Source: Candidatus Endomicrobium procryptotermitis (GTDB lineage: Bacteria; Elusimicrobiota; Endomicrobiia; Endomicrobiales; Endomicrobiaceae). From it: 64,000 bases of DNA. The stretch's first letter is position 1, and every line of letters begins with the position of its first letter. Where the stretch lies: contig JAITIP010000015.1 in the NCBI GenBank assembly GCA_031279415.1, positions 1 through 64,000 of the forward strand, read 5' to 3'. The notes beneath the pieces were generated by a model. It was given only the letters and a program-made list of their open reading frames with translations. It was not told the DNA's origin and ran no database searches. Positions 43,005 through 51,963 of this stretch are shown one piece after another. The translations under genes and the position numbers were made by a program.

Positions 43005-45617
43005 TTACCTCCCAAGCCATTTAATAAGTTTTGGTATATGCTGAACTTCACCGCAATACTGCGGCACTATTCTTATAGTATATCCGCAATGGCCGACTTT
43101 GTCGGTTTTAACTTTTCCTTCATATATATAGTTATCGTCTTCTTTTGAAACAAACCTCATTTCATCTACCGACGCTTTGCTTATTATGTGCATTGAATCA
43201 AGATAGCCGCTGTAAATTTGTACGCTGACATCATCCGTAGCAACGGTGCCCAAATGAATTTTTGCCTGAACCGTCATATCATCGGTTATTTTTATTTCAT
43301 CTTTTGTATTGTCATGCGAGGAAATGATTTTTATTGTGTCCCAATTGTTTGTCAAATTTTTAAGCCAAACGGCTTTTTTCTTTGCAAGCGCATAATTATC
43401 CTTTTTAAGTTTTTCATGTTCCATAGCAGAAGGAATATAAAATCTTTTTGTATATTCTTCAATCATCCTATTCGTGTTAAAAACGGGGCCCAAAGTCTGC
43501 ATCGAAGTTTTCATTTTTTTTATCCAGCCTCTCGGCAAATCATCTTGACCTCTGTTAAAATATAATGGAACAATTTCCTTTTCAAGCGTTTCATAAATTG
43601 CCGTGCTTTCAACTTCATTTTGATATTCGCTGTCGGGATACCTGTCTATTGAACCTATTATCCAGCCGTTGTCTCCATTATAACCTTCGCACCACCAGCC
43701 ATCGAGAACACTGAAATTTATCACGCCGTTAACCGCGGCTTTCATTCCGCTTGTTCCTGATGCTTCTTCTGGTCTTAAAGGATTATTGAGCCAGATATCT
43801 GCACCCTGCACAAGATAATGCGCCACGTTAATGTCATAATCTTCCAAAAATACAACTTTATGTCTTAACTCGGGCGTTTTCGACAAAGCGACTATCCGCT
43901 TGATAAGTTCTTTTCCGCTATTGTCCTGCGGATGAGCTTTTCCCGCAATTATTATCTGAACGGGATGCTCTTTATTTGTGAGAATTTTTGTTATTCTTTC
44001 AATATCTCTGAAAATAAGTGTTCCACGTTTATAAGAGGCAAAACGACGCGAAAAACCTATAGTAAGCGCTTCCGGATCAAGAACTTCATCGGAATGATTT
44101 ATGTCTTTCTGCGACGCACCTCTTCTCATAAGCTGTTCTTTTAATCTTGACCTGGCAAACGAAACGAGCCTTTCTCTTCTTCTTTCGTGGCTTCTCCAAA
44201 GCTCGGCATCGGGAATCTGAGATACTCTCTGCCAAATCGTGTGGTCAGCAGGTTCATCTTTCCATGAAGATCCCAGATATCTGTCAAACAGTCCGGCAAA
44301 CTCATAAGAAATCCACGTGTTCGTATGAATGCCGTTCGTAATATTACTTATAGGTACTTCTCTTTTCGGCAGTTCTGGCCATATCGCAGACCACATATCC
44401 CTTGACACCGTGGCGTGAAGCCTGCTTACGCCGTTTGCCTTATTTGACATTTTAAGAGCGAGTATCGTCATAGAGAAATTTGACGGCTCCGAAGATTTTA
44501 TTTCTTTTGCAGGGAACGATCCCAAAGCCAGGAATTGTTCTTTTGTAAGCCCGAGTTTTTTGCACAAAGGTTCAAAATATTTTAAAACAAGTTCAGCTGA
44601 AAACATCTCGTTTCCCGCGGGAACCGGAGTATGCGTAGTGAAAGCACACGAACTTTTTACTATCTGGAACGCTTCGTCATAAGAAAGCCCCTTGTCTTCA
44701 ATAAGCTCTCTCATCTTTTCAAAAAGCAAAAATGCGGAATGTCCTTCGTTTATATGGATCACACTGGGGTCTATTCCCAAAGCTTTCAGAAGCCTTATTC
44801 CGCCCATTCCCAAAACTATTTCCTGCCTTATTCTCATATCCCTATCGCCTCCGTAAAGCTGTCCGGTGATATCCCTTACTTCTCTCGGGTTAGCGCTGAA
44901 GTCTGTGTCAAGAAGATAAAGAGGCACTCTACCTACCTGAAGTTTCCAGACTCTGGCATAAACTTTCTGCTTAGGCATGTCTATTTCTATCGTTAATGTA
45001 TTTCCATCTCCATCTTTGATAAGCTCCAACGGCATTCGGAAAAAATGATTTTCATTGTACTCTTCCTGCTGCCATCCGTCAAAACTCAAAAATTGTTTAA
45101 AATAGCCGTATCTATAAAGAAGGCCGACGCTGACAAGAGGAAGTCCCATATCACTGGCGGATTTTAAATGATCTCCAGACAAAATTCCTAGTCCTCCGGA
45201 GTAAATCGGAATGCTTTCATGAATTGCAAACTCCGTAGAAAAATAAGCGAGCTGCAGATCTTTGTAATCCGAACATGAATCGTGAAACCACGTGTTCATC
45301 GTCATATATTTGTCAAGCTCATTTTTAACTCTTTCCATATGAGAAATGAAACTGTCATCTTCGGCAAGAATTTCAAGCCTTCCCTGAGCTATCATTCCGA
45401 GTATCGCTTTCGGGCTGTGATAAGTTTCTTCCCACATATCTCTATCGAGCCTTCTGAAAAGCTCAACTGCATCGCTGTTCCAGCACCACCACATATTATT
45501 TGCGATTGTCAACAACGGAGACAATGTTTTTGGAAGATTTGGCGTTACTACAAAAGATTTTGCATTTAACGCGACAAAAGTTTCCTGATTTTCATTAAAC
45601 AAATCCTGATCTTTCAT
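43005..45617 (-). CDS. glgP: Alpha-glucan (glycogen/maltodextrin) phosphorylase
   Basis: Releases glucose-1-phosphate from glycogen using PLP. The 870-residue protein is of the bacterial short type with an N-terminal DUF3417-like extension (LPKTLSPLLTIANNMWWCWN). Landmarks are STEFAIHESIPIYSGGLGILSGDHLKSASD (residues about 126-155), THTPVPAGNE and the PLP/phosphate region LNNPLRPEEASGTSGMKAA near residue 610. Glycogen synthase lies in the same strand cluster 6 kb upstream, so the cell stores and uses glycogen. Confidence 0.96.
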   Translation of the reverse strand: MKDQDLFNENQETFVALNAKSFVVTPNLPKTLSPLLTIANNMWWCWNSDAVELFRRLDRDMWEETYHSPKAILGMIAQGRLEILAEDDSFISHMERVKNELDKYMTMNTWFHDSCSDYKDLQLAYFSTEFAIHESIPIYSGGLGILSGDHLKSASDMGLPLVSVGLLYRYGYFKQFLSFDGWQQEEYNENHFFRMPLELIKDGDGNTLTIEIDMPKQKVYARVWKLQVGRVPLYLLDTDFSANPREVRDITGQLYGGDRDMRIRQEIVLGMGGIRLLKALGIDPSVIHINEGHSAFLLFEKMRELIEDKGLSYDEAFQIVKSSCAFTTHTPVPAGNEMFSAELVLKYFEPLCKKLGLTKEQFLALGSFPAKEIKSSEPSNFSMTILALKMSNKANGVSRLHATVSRDMWSAIWPELPKREVPISNITNGIHTNTWISYEFAGLFDRYLGSSWKDEPADHTIWQRVSQIPDAELWRSHERRRERLVSFARSRLKEQLMRRGASQKDINHSDEVLDPEALTIGFSRRFASYKRGTLIFRDIERITKILTNKEHPVQIIIAGKAHPQDNSGKELIKRIVALSKTPELRHKVVFLEDYDINVAHYLVQGADIWLNNPLRPEEASGTSGMKAAVNGVINFSVLDGWWCEGYNGDNGWIIGSIDRYPDSEYQNEVESTAIYETLEKEIVPLYFNRGQDDLPRGWIKKMKTSMQTLGPVFNTNRMIEEYTKRFYIPSAMEHEKLKKDNYALAKKKAVWLKNLTNNWDTIKIISSHDNTKDEIKITDDMTVQAKIHLGTVATDDVSVQIYSGYLDSMHIISKASVDEMRFVSKEDDNYIYEGKVKTDKVGHCGYTIRIVPQYCGEVQHIPKLIKWLGR

Positions 45618-45679
45618 GGCAGCTCCTTAGATTTTATGAATTATTAATAAATGTATAGTATCAACTTTGTCTCAAAAAA

Positions 45680-46678
45680 TCAATTTATTTTCTTATTAGA
45701 AATATTATAATTTACATATTCTATAAACTCTTCAAACTCAGCAGGTTTAGTAACTTTATTAAACATATTTCTTATTTTTGCAGCATTAGGCAAATCTTTA
45801 ACATAATAATGTAAAACTTTTCTAAGAAGAACATATCCGCGTTCCTCTTCATAATAATCTTCAGCAAGAGCCGCATGTTTTTTTAGCCATAAAATTCTTT
45901 CTTGCCATGAAGGTTTTGCAAGCATAATTCCATCATTAAAATAACTTTCAAGCCCCTTAAATATCGAATAATTTCCTATGGCTCCTCTTCCTATCATAAG
46001 ACCGCGGCAATTTGGAATGTTGATAAACTTTTCGGCAGATGATTCATCATATATTCCGCCGTTTGCTATAATTGGAATTTTTGATTGTGAACAGGCTTGG
46101 GTAAAAACTTCCATATCAGGTTCTCCATCGTGACCGTGCTTTGCGGGTCGTGCATGAATGACTGCCAAACTTATTCCGTTTTCATAAGCGATTTTCAATA
46201 TTTCTATAGCTGCATTTTCTCCGGGAATAAGTCCCGTTCTTATTTTTATCGTCACCGGTATGTCAACGCTATTTATTACATCTGCAAGTATTGCGGCCGT
46301 TAAACGTCCGTCAGTAAGAAGTTTTGCTCCTGCGCCAGCTTTTGTGATTTTGCGCACTGGGCACCCCAAATTTATGTCTATAATATCAGCTCCGGCATCT
46401 CTTACAATTTTTGCCGCTTCGCTCATACAATAGCGATCCCCGCCAAAAATCTGTACGGCAACAGGCCTTTCATTTTTGTGAATTTTATATAATTTTTTTG
46501 TTTTTTCATTTCCGTACGTCAAAGCTTTTGCAGAAACCATTTCGGTACAAACGAGTCCTGCACCGCCTTCTTTTGAAAGAAGCCTCATGGGTAAATCACT
46601 TATTCCAGCCATAGGAGCAAGAAATAGATTGTTCTTTAATTCGATTTTGCCTATTTTCAATTTCTGTATTTTTTGCAT
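45680..46678 (-). CDS. dusB: tRNA-dihydrouridine synthase
   Basis: Reduces uridines in the tRNA D-loop using FMN and NADPH. The 332-residue protein has the LAPMAGISDLPMRLL start, VQIFGGD, the catalytic DINLGCPVRKITKAGAGA with Cys106, and ANGGIYDE and GLMIGRGAIGN FMN-phosphate segments. DusB is the closest subfamily by eye. It ends an operon-like run with tsaD, five bases apart. Confidence 0.94.
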   Translation of the reverse strand: MQKIQKLKIGKIELKNNLFLAPMAGISDLPMRLLSKEGGAGLVCTEMVSAKALTYGNEKTKKLYKIHKNERPVAVQIFGGDRYCMSEAAKIVRDAGADIIDINLGCPVRKITKAGAGAKLLTDGRLTAAILADVINSVDIPVTIKIRTGLIPGENAAIEILKIAYENGISLAVIHARPAKHGHDGEPDMEVFTQACSQSKIPIIANGGIYDESSAEKFINIPNCRGLMIGRGAIGNYSIFKGLESYFNDGIMLAKPSWQERILWLKKHAALAEDYYEEERGYVLLRKVLHYYVKDLPNAAKIRNMFNKVTKPAEFEEFIEYVNYNISNKKIN

Positions 46679-46683
46679 GAGAT

Positions 46684-47706
46684 TTACCAGTTTTCAAGAC
46701 GAAGAGAAGCAGATGGTTTAAGCTGTAGTCCCGTAAAATTCAGACCACATTTTTTTTGTTTGAGATAAGCGGCGCAACCTATCATCGCTGCATTGTCAGT
46801 GCAATACAGCATTGACGGAACATAAACTTTAATTTTATTTTTTCTGCCTTGGGCAAGAAACATTTTTCTTATTAGCGAATTAGCGCAAACGCCGCCTCCC
46901 ATAGAAATACTTTTTAAATTGAACTTTTTTGCGGCTTCAAAAGCTTTATAACATAAAGTTTCAGCGATTGCGGCACTGAAAGACGCGCAAATATCATTTA
47001 AATGGTTTTCATTTTTTACAGGATTTACTTTCAAATAATTAAGAAGCGCCGTTTTTATTCCGGAAAAAGAAAAATCCCAGCTGCCTTTCATATATGGTCT
47101 TGTAAAATTTACAGCTTTGTCATTTCCGTTTTGCGACCTTTTGTCTATGACAGGTCCTCCCGGATAAGAAAGTCCGAGCATTTTTGCAGCTTTATCAAAA
47201 GCTTCTCCGGCGGCATCGTCTCTTGTACCTCCGAGAAATTTATATTTTCCTAAATCTTCGACAATTATTAGCTCCGTATGTCCGCCGGAAATTATCACAC
47301 TTAAAAAAGGAAGACTGACCGATTTATGCTCAATAAACGAAGAATAAAGATGTCCTTCAAGATGATTTACGGCAATCAGAGGTTTATTATATACGGATGC
47401 CAGAGATTTTGCCGCTATTGCTCCGACAAGCAGAGATCCTGCAAGGCCGGGACCAGCAGTAAAAGCTATGGCATTTATTTTATTGTCGAAATCTTTAAAA
47501 GAAAATCCAGCTTTGTCCAGAGCCTGAAAAATAACAGGATTGATATTTGTTATATGCGCACGACTTGCCAGTTCTGGAACCACTCCGAAATATTTTGCAT
47601 GTATATCTACCTGCGAAGATATCACCACAGACTTAACTTTTGTCCCGTTTGAAACTACTGAAGCGGAAGTTTCATCACATGAACTTTCTATAGCTAAAAT
47701 ATTCAC
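46684..47706 (-). CDS. tsaD: tRNA N6-threonylcarbamoyladenosine synthase subunit TsaD
   Basis: Transfers threonylcarbamoyl to A37 of ANN-decoding tRNAs, with TsaB and TsaE. The 340-residue ASKHA-fold protein starts ILAIESSCDETSASVV and has the iron-binding His115 and His119 in NHLEGHLYS, plus ISGGHTELI and GGGVCANSLIR. TsaB and TsaE are not in the window. Its start overlaps the end of the preceding gene by four bases. Confidence 0.97.
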   Translation of the reverse strand: MNILAIESSCDETSASVVSNGTKVKSVVISSQVDIHAKYFGVVPELASRAHITNINPVIFQALDKAGFSFKDFDNKINAIAFTAGPGLAGSLLVGAIAAKSLASVYNKPLIAVNHLEGHLYSSFIEHKSVSLPFLSVIISGGHTELIIVEDLGKYKFLGGTRDDAAGEAFDKAAKMLGLSYPGGPVIDKRSQNGNDKAVNFTRPYMKGSWDFSFSGIKTALLNYLKVNPVKNENHLNDICASFSAAIAETLCYKAFEAAKKFNLKSISMGGGVCANSLIRKMFLAQGRKNKIKVYVPSMLYCTDNAAMIGCAAYLKQKKCGLNFTGLQLKPSASLRLENW

Positions 47707-48275
47707 TTTTTATCCTTTGGCTGGTTTTTTGTTTTTGACTGAGTGGAAGAAGATGACTTGGCTTTTGACAATGAAGTTTTTGAAGTGGAAGACGGCTTTT
47801 TCTCTTTTACACCAACGGAAACTCGTTTTGAAGATGAAGAAGAAATTGTTTTTTTAGGACTTATGAAAGTTATATTTGAATAGTTTATATTTGACGAATA
47901 ATATTTATAGGTAACGCTGCCGTCAACATTGTTGGTTTTGCTCAAACCCAACTTCATCGAACGTGCAATCGTCCTTAAAGAATTTTCAAAATTTTCTGGA
48001 CGTTTGTCACCTTGAAGCTTTATTTTCTTATAAAACTCATTCCATAATTTTGTAGTCGTTTCCCTTTCGCGCACATACTGTGAAATAATATCGGTCTGCT
48101 TTACTCCGTTTGCGGCCAACGCGTCCACTATCTTATGTTCAAGCTGAATGTCAACAGATACTTTCTCTTTAGGTGCAGTATTCACGGCAAACCAAAGCCC
48201 TATTCCGCAAAGAAACAATGCCAAGATATAAATTTTAATTAAAAAGTTTTCCTTATTTTGCCCTTTATCTGCCAA
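47703..48275 (-). CDS. Membrane-anchored protein with Ser/Lys-rich tail, unassigned
   Basis: The 190-residue protein has one membrane segment at about residues 13-30, a soluble helical part (32-140), and a low-complexity tail rich in serine, lysine and threonine (145-190). I do not recognise a family. It is coupled to tsaD by a four-base overlap and follows the processing protease by two bases, so it belongs to that operon. It is probably anchored in the inner membrane with the rest in the periplasm. Confidence 0.7.
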   Translation of the reverse strand: MADKGQNKENFLIKIYILALFLCGIGLWFAVNTAPKEKVSVDIQLEHKIVDALAANGVKQTDIISQYVRERETTTKLWNEFYKKIKLQGDKRPENFENSLRTIARSMKLGLSKTNNVDGSVTYKYYSSNINYSNITFISPKKTISSSSSKRVSVGVKEKKPSSTSKTSLSKAKSSSSTQSKTKNQPKDKK

Positions 48276-48277
48276 TT

Positions 48278-49645
48278 TCAGTACCCGCCGTTTATAATTT
48301 CGTCTTCTATTTCTTCGTTTATTTCTTCAGATTCTTTGGTTTCTTTAGCTTCTTTAATTTCTTTTTCTCTTGCTTCCTTTATTTCTTTTGTCTCTTTAGC
48401 CGCAAATTTCGGATTATCTATAAAATCGCGTACTTTATTTTCTCTGATTATTTCAAGAGCTTTATTTAACACTATATCTTCAATTTCAGATTTTGAATTT
48501 TTGTCTTTTGAAAAAATCATTTCAGACTGAGCGTACAATTTAACTTCATCTTCTGGAGACACTTCTATTTCTATATCCGGAGTTATTCCATTTTTAGCGT
48601 TTTTTTCATCCGAATGGATTATCGGCCTACCAGAAGGAAGATAATATTTAGCTACGGTAAGCCTCAAAGCGCTTCCATCTGAAAGCGGGATTACGGATTG
48701 CACGCTTCCTTTTCCAAAAGTGTTAGCGCCTATTATCAGCGCTCTTTTTAGATCCTGCAATGCTCCTGAAACTATTTCAGACGCGGAAGCCGACCCTCTG
48801 TTTACAAGTATTACAAGAGGCACTTGTGTAAATTCACCTTCTCCTTTTGAAGAATACTCTTTTTTCAGTTCTTCGACTCTTCCTTTAGTAGTTAAAACCA
48901 CAGTCTGCTCTTTTATAAAAATGCTGCATATGTCGATAGCTGAATCAAGCAGTCCTCCAGGATTATTTCTTAAATCGAGTATCAAAGCATTCATTCCCTT
49001 CTTTGAATAATCTGATAAAGTTTTCTGTATGTCGACTGCACTTTGAGCATTAAATTCCGACAATCTTATGTAAGCCGTTTTATCTTCAAGCATTGTAAAT
49101 TTAACGGTTTCAATTTTGATTTTTTCTCTGGTAAGTTCAAATTCTATTTCCTTTTTTATGCTGTCTCTTGCCATGGTAACCTTGACTTTTGTTCCGGATT
49201 TTCCCCTCATAAGATTTACCGCTTCATCGCTCGACATATTAATCGCCGACTTATCGTCAATTTTTATTATTCTGTCTTCGGGAAGAATTCCGGCTTTATA
49301 CGCGGGAGTTCCGGGTAAAGGCGAAACAACAGTTATGAAACCGTTTTTTACCATTATTCTTAATCCTATCCCACTGTAAGATCCTTCGGTCTCGTTTTTC
49401 ATCTCTTTATAATCTTTTTCTTCCATATATTGAGAAAAAGGGTCGAGAGTTCTCACTACTCCTTTGATTGCACCTGTGGCAAGATCTTTAGGATTAGTTT
49501 CCGAAACATAACTTGCATTAATTATTTCCATTACGTCAATCATAATTTTTAACTTATCATAAGTCTCATTTTCCGCAGCAAAGACACCCGCACATAAAAA
49601 TAAAGCAGTCCAAGTAACTGCAAATGTTTTTCTGATAATATTCAT
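48278..49645 (-). CDS. Carboxy-terminal processing protease (S41 family)
   Basis: Periplasmic serine-lysine protease of the CtpA/Prc type. The 455-residue protein has a signal peptide (residues 1-23), a PDZ domain near 85-165 (YSGIGLRI, PAYKAGILPEDRI) and the catalytic region with GSASASEIVSGALQD (Ser) and GKGSVQSVIPL (Lys) near 300-340. The last 40 residues are a Glu/Lys-rich repeat-like tail. It follows the EnvC-like and FtsX genes, a common grouping for cell-wall remodelling. Confidence 0.95.
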   Translation of the reverse strand: MNIIRKTFAVTWTALFLCAGVFAAENETYDKLKIMIDVMEIINASYVSETNPKDLATGAIKGVVRTLDPFSQYMEEKDYKEMKNETEGSYSGIGLRIMVKNGFITVVSPLPGTPAYKAGILPEDRIIKIDDKSAINMSSDEAVNLMRGKSGTKVKVTMARDSIKKEIEFELTREKIKIETVKFTMLEDKTAYIRLSEFNAQSAVDIQKTLSDYSKKGMNALILDLRNNPGGLLDSAIDICSIFIKEQTVVLTTKGRVEELKKEYSSKGEGEFTQVPLVILVNRGSASASEIVSGALQDLKRALIIGANTFGKGSVQSVIPLSDGSALRLTVAKYYLPSGRPIIHSDEKNAKNGITPDIEIEVSPEDEVKLYAQSEMIFSKDKNSKSEIEDIVLNKALEIIRENKVRDFIDNPKFAAKETKEIKEAREKEIKEAKETKESEEINEEIEDEIINGGY

Positions 49646-50029
49646 TTTTTTCTCCGATATTTAATAACCTCAGAAACTTAGAGGATTAGAAACTGAGAAA
49701 CGGCAATAACTGCCTTCTCAAATCCCTGTTAAGATTCCATGACTTCAGGAACAATGTCTCCTTTTTCCTAGAATGACAAAAAAGATATTTCCTGACTTCT
49801 TTACATACAAGTCTTCAACCCGTATAAACTTGCAGGCACTTTAAAATATCTCTTGCTTGCTATCAACTCATACAAAGCTGCCGGTCCGTATATGCATATT
49901 AGAAATCTTACTTTGTTTTTCCATCTCCTTCTTCTTTGCCAAACTTCCAACTCTATAACCTCTAGGCGAAACTGTAGCTAAGCTTCCAATCTTCAGCCTT
50001 TTACTCAGCTTCACAACTTTTGTAGTATA
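49646..50029. other. 384-bp gene-free region between envC-like and protease genes
   Basis: Near 49695-49719 there is a hairpin (GAGAA..GGCA, 5-nt loop, TGCC.TTCTC) in the protease leader, without a T-run on the minus strand. At 49672-49693 lies a degenerate repeat similar to 12098-12120. Short A-rich and GGAAG-type motifs recur on the minus strand near 49925-50000. No open frame with a ribosome-binding site was found. Confidence 0.5.
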
Positions 50030-51202
50030 CTATTTTTTGATTAGCCATAAAAGTGGATTGTCCGGCGTATTATTTTGTCTTATCTCAAAATATAATGTAT
50101 TTTCCACACCTTTACCGAGTTTTGCCAAAACCGTGCCTTTAGAAACTTTTTGATCTTCTTTGACAAATATCCTGTCAAGCTGGCCATATACCGTAAAATA
50201 AGAATCTTTATGATGATCTATTATAACAACTTTCCCATAAGAGCGAAACATCCCAGTGAAAACGACCGTACCTGAATCAATGCTTTTTACATCTGCAAAA
50301 TCTGCCGCTTCTATTTTAATTCCGTTGCTTATTACGTAAGTGTCAAGTTCCATATGTTTATTTTTTCCGAACTTAACCGTGGTTTTACCTTCGACAGGCC
50401 ATGGAAGCAATTTTTTTCTCCGTATGGAAGGCAAAAGTTTTGACGGTTTGCTTGTGGCAGCTGCGGCTGCGGCTGCAGCTGCCGCTTGATTCTTTTTCTG
50501 TATTTCAGCCAGTTTATTTATAAGCGCTTGGAGTTCTTTGGCGCTTTCATTAAGCATCCTTATTTCTTCTTCAGCAGCAGCGCGTTTGCTTTTTGTAGAT
50601 TTTAAAAGTTCATTCTTTTCTTTTATGAGATTTATTCTTTCTTTAGCAATAGCACTTTCTTCCGCTCTTAGCGAGGTAAGTTTCTTTTTAGCATTCTTCC
50701 ATTTTTTTATTTCGGATGAAGAACTGTCCAGCAGCTGGGCTTCTTTGTCAAAATTATTTTTTTTATACTTTAAGGCAGCTTGCCTGATTTTGTATTCAAC
50801 AGGATTGTCTTCATAAGATACGGTAAAAGTCATTTTATTGTAAAAATCGATTTCGTCAAGCATTACGACATTCAGATTTGTCTGATTTTCATACGCTTTG
50901 TCGTATTCGGATGAAGCTGAAGTGAGATTTTTTTCCGCAGTTTTAATATCACGCGAAAGCTGCATAAGCTTTTTTTCCGCTTTATCTATAGTTTTATTAA
51001 GAGTATTCAATTCTCGACGGAAAACTTTTTCCTGAAGCATAAGTCTGTCTTTTTCAAGCTGCTTTTTTTTTATCGTATTTTTTACATCCGAAAGCTGCTT
51101 GGACGGCTGTTTTATATCTTTATTCTGCTGTTCCTGCGCAAAAACAAGATGGCACAACAAAATTAATGCCAAGAATGATATTGTAATTTTTTTTATGTTC
51201 AT
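50030..51202 (-). CDS. EnvC-like LytM-domain murein hydrolase activator
   Basis: About 390 residues: signal peptide (1-23), long coiled coil (about 30-235), a run of ten alanines, then a LytM/M23-like domain (265-390). The first metal-binding histidine position reads NGIKIEA instead of HxGxD, so it is probably a non-enzymatic activator of amidases, as EnvC is. ATG 51202 is preferred over a TTG inside ftsX. It follows the FtsX-like gene by one base, supporting a complex of the FtsX-EnvC kind. Confidence 0.88.
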   Translation of the reverse strand: MNIKKITISFLALILLCHLVFAQEQQNKDIKQPSKQLSDVKNTIKKKQLEKDRLMLQEKVFRRELNTLNKTIDKAEKKLMQLSRDIKTAEKNLTSASSEYDKAYENQTNLNVVMLDEIDFYNKMTFTVSYEDNPVEYKIRQAALKYKKNNFDKEAQLLDSSSSEIKKWKNAKKKLTSLRAEESAIAKERINLIKEKNELLKSTKSKRAAAEEEIRMLNESAKELQALINKLAEIQKKNQAAAAAAAAAATSKPSKLLPSIRRKKLLPWPVEGKTTVKFGKNKHMELDTYVISNGIKIEAADFADVKSIDSGTVVFTGMFRSYGKVVIIDHHKDSYFTVYGQLDRIFVKEDQKVSKGTVLAKLGKGVENTLYFEIRQNNTPDNPLLWLIKK

Positions 51203-51203
51203 T

Positions 51204-51935
51204 TTAGCCTTCAAATATAATTCCGAAAGCCGCCGTGAAAGGTATTATGTAAAATGCCGCGATTTCATCGATAATCAAAGGATACTGTGCGAACAAACAG
51301 CCGCTCCACATACCTATAAAACCAACTGAAGATGATAAAAGATAAGCCATGCAATTAGTTATAAGTTTTCTCGAATTTTCTTCGCTTTGTAAAATAAAAA
51401 GTATGCTTTGCGCTGTCAACAAAACGCTTATAATCACGGCAAAAATAATAAATATGCCGTGATAAAATGCCAGAAGTTTCTCGTTTCTTACGTACTTCTG
51501 AAAATTTTCGGGATTAAAAACGATTTCACTTACATTTTCCAGTTCGGCAATGGCATTTCTTGCTTCTATAAGAAAATCATCGGTAGGAAGCGCAGCGGGA
51601 GACGCTTTTATGTACGATTGAAAAATTTCGCTATCTCTCGGAACAGAAATATCTTTTAAGAAAGGATTTTTTTCAACAGCTTTTTCATAAACTTCTTGAG
51701 AGCCGGCATATTCATCTATAGTTACAAAACCAAGCGACTTTATCGCTTCGCAAACTTTTGCATCATCTTCGGCATTTTTATCTATAAAAATCGTAATGAC
51801 CAATCCTGGAAGCAGACTCTGCGAATATTTTTTAATTTCATAATAATGATTTGCGGCTAAAACGCAGAAGGCAGAAGTTATAACAATTGTGGCAAATTTC
51901 AAAATCTTTGATGCCACATTAATTGAAGAACTCAT
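51204..51935 (-). CDS. ftsX: FtsX-like division membrane protein
   Basis: The 243-residue protein has one membrane segment (about 10-30), an external domain (31-155) and three further segments (157-180, 195-215, 220-240), the FtsX layout. The external part has SIFQSYIKASPAAL-like and IVFNPENFQKY segments. It is shorter than usual FtsX (about 300). The EnvC-like gene directly downstream supports the call. No ftsE is adjacent; the upstream gene is glgA. Confidence 0.8.
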   Translation of the reverse strand: MSSSINVASKILKFATIVITSAFCVLAANHYYEIKKYSQSLLPGLVITIFIDKNAEDDAKVCEAIKSLGFVTIDEYAGSQEVYEKAVEKNPFLKDISVPRDSEIFQSYIKASPAALPTDDFLIEARNAIAELENVSEIVFNPENFQKYVRNEKLLAFYHGIFIIFAVIISVLLTAQSILFILQSEENSRKLITNCMAYLLSSSVGFIGMWSGCLFAQYPLIIDEIAAFYIIPFTAAFGIIFEG

Positions 51936-51963
51936 ATATTTTGCTCCGAAATTTTAAATGGGT

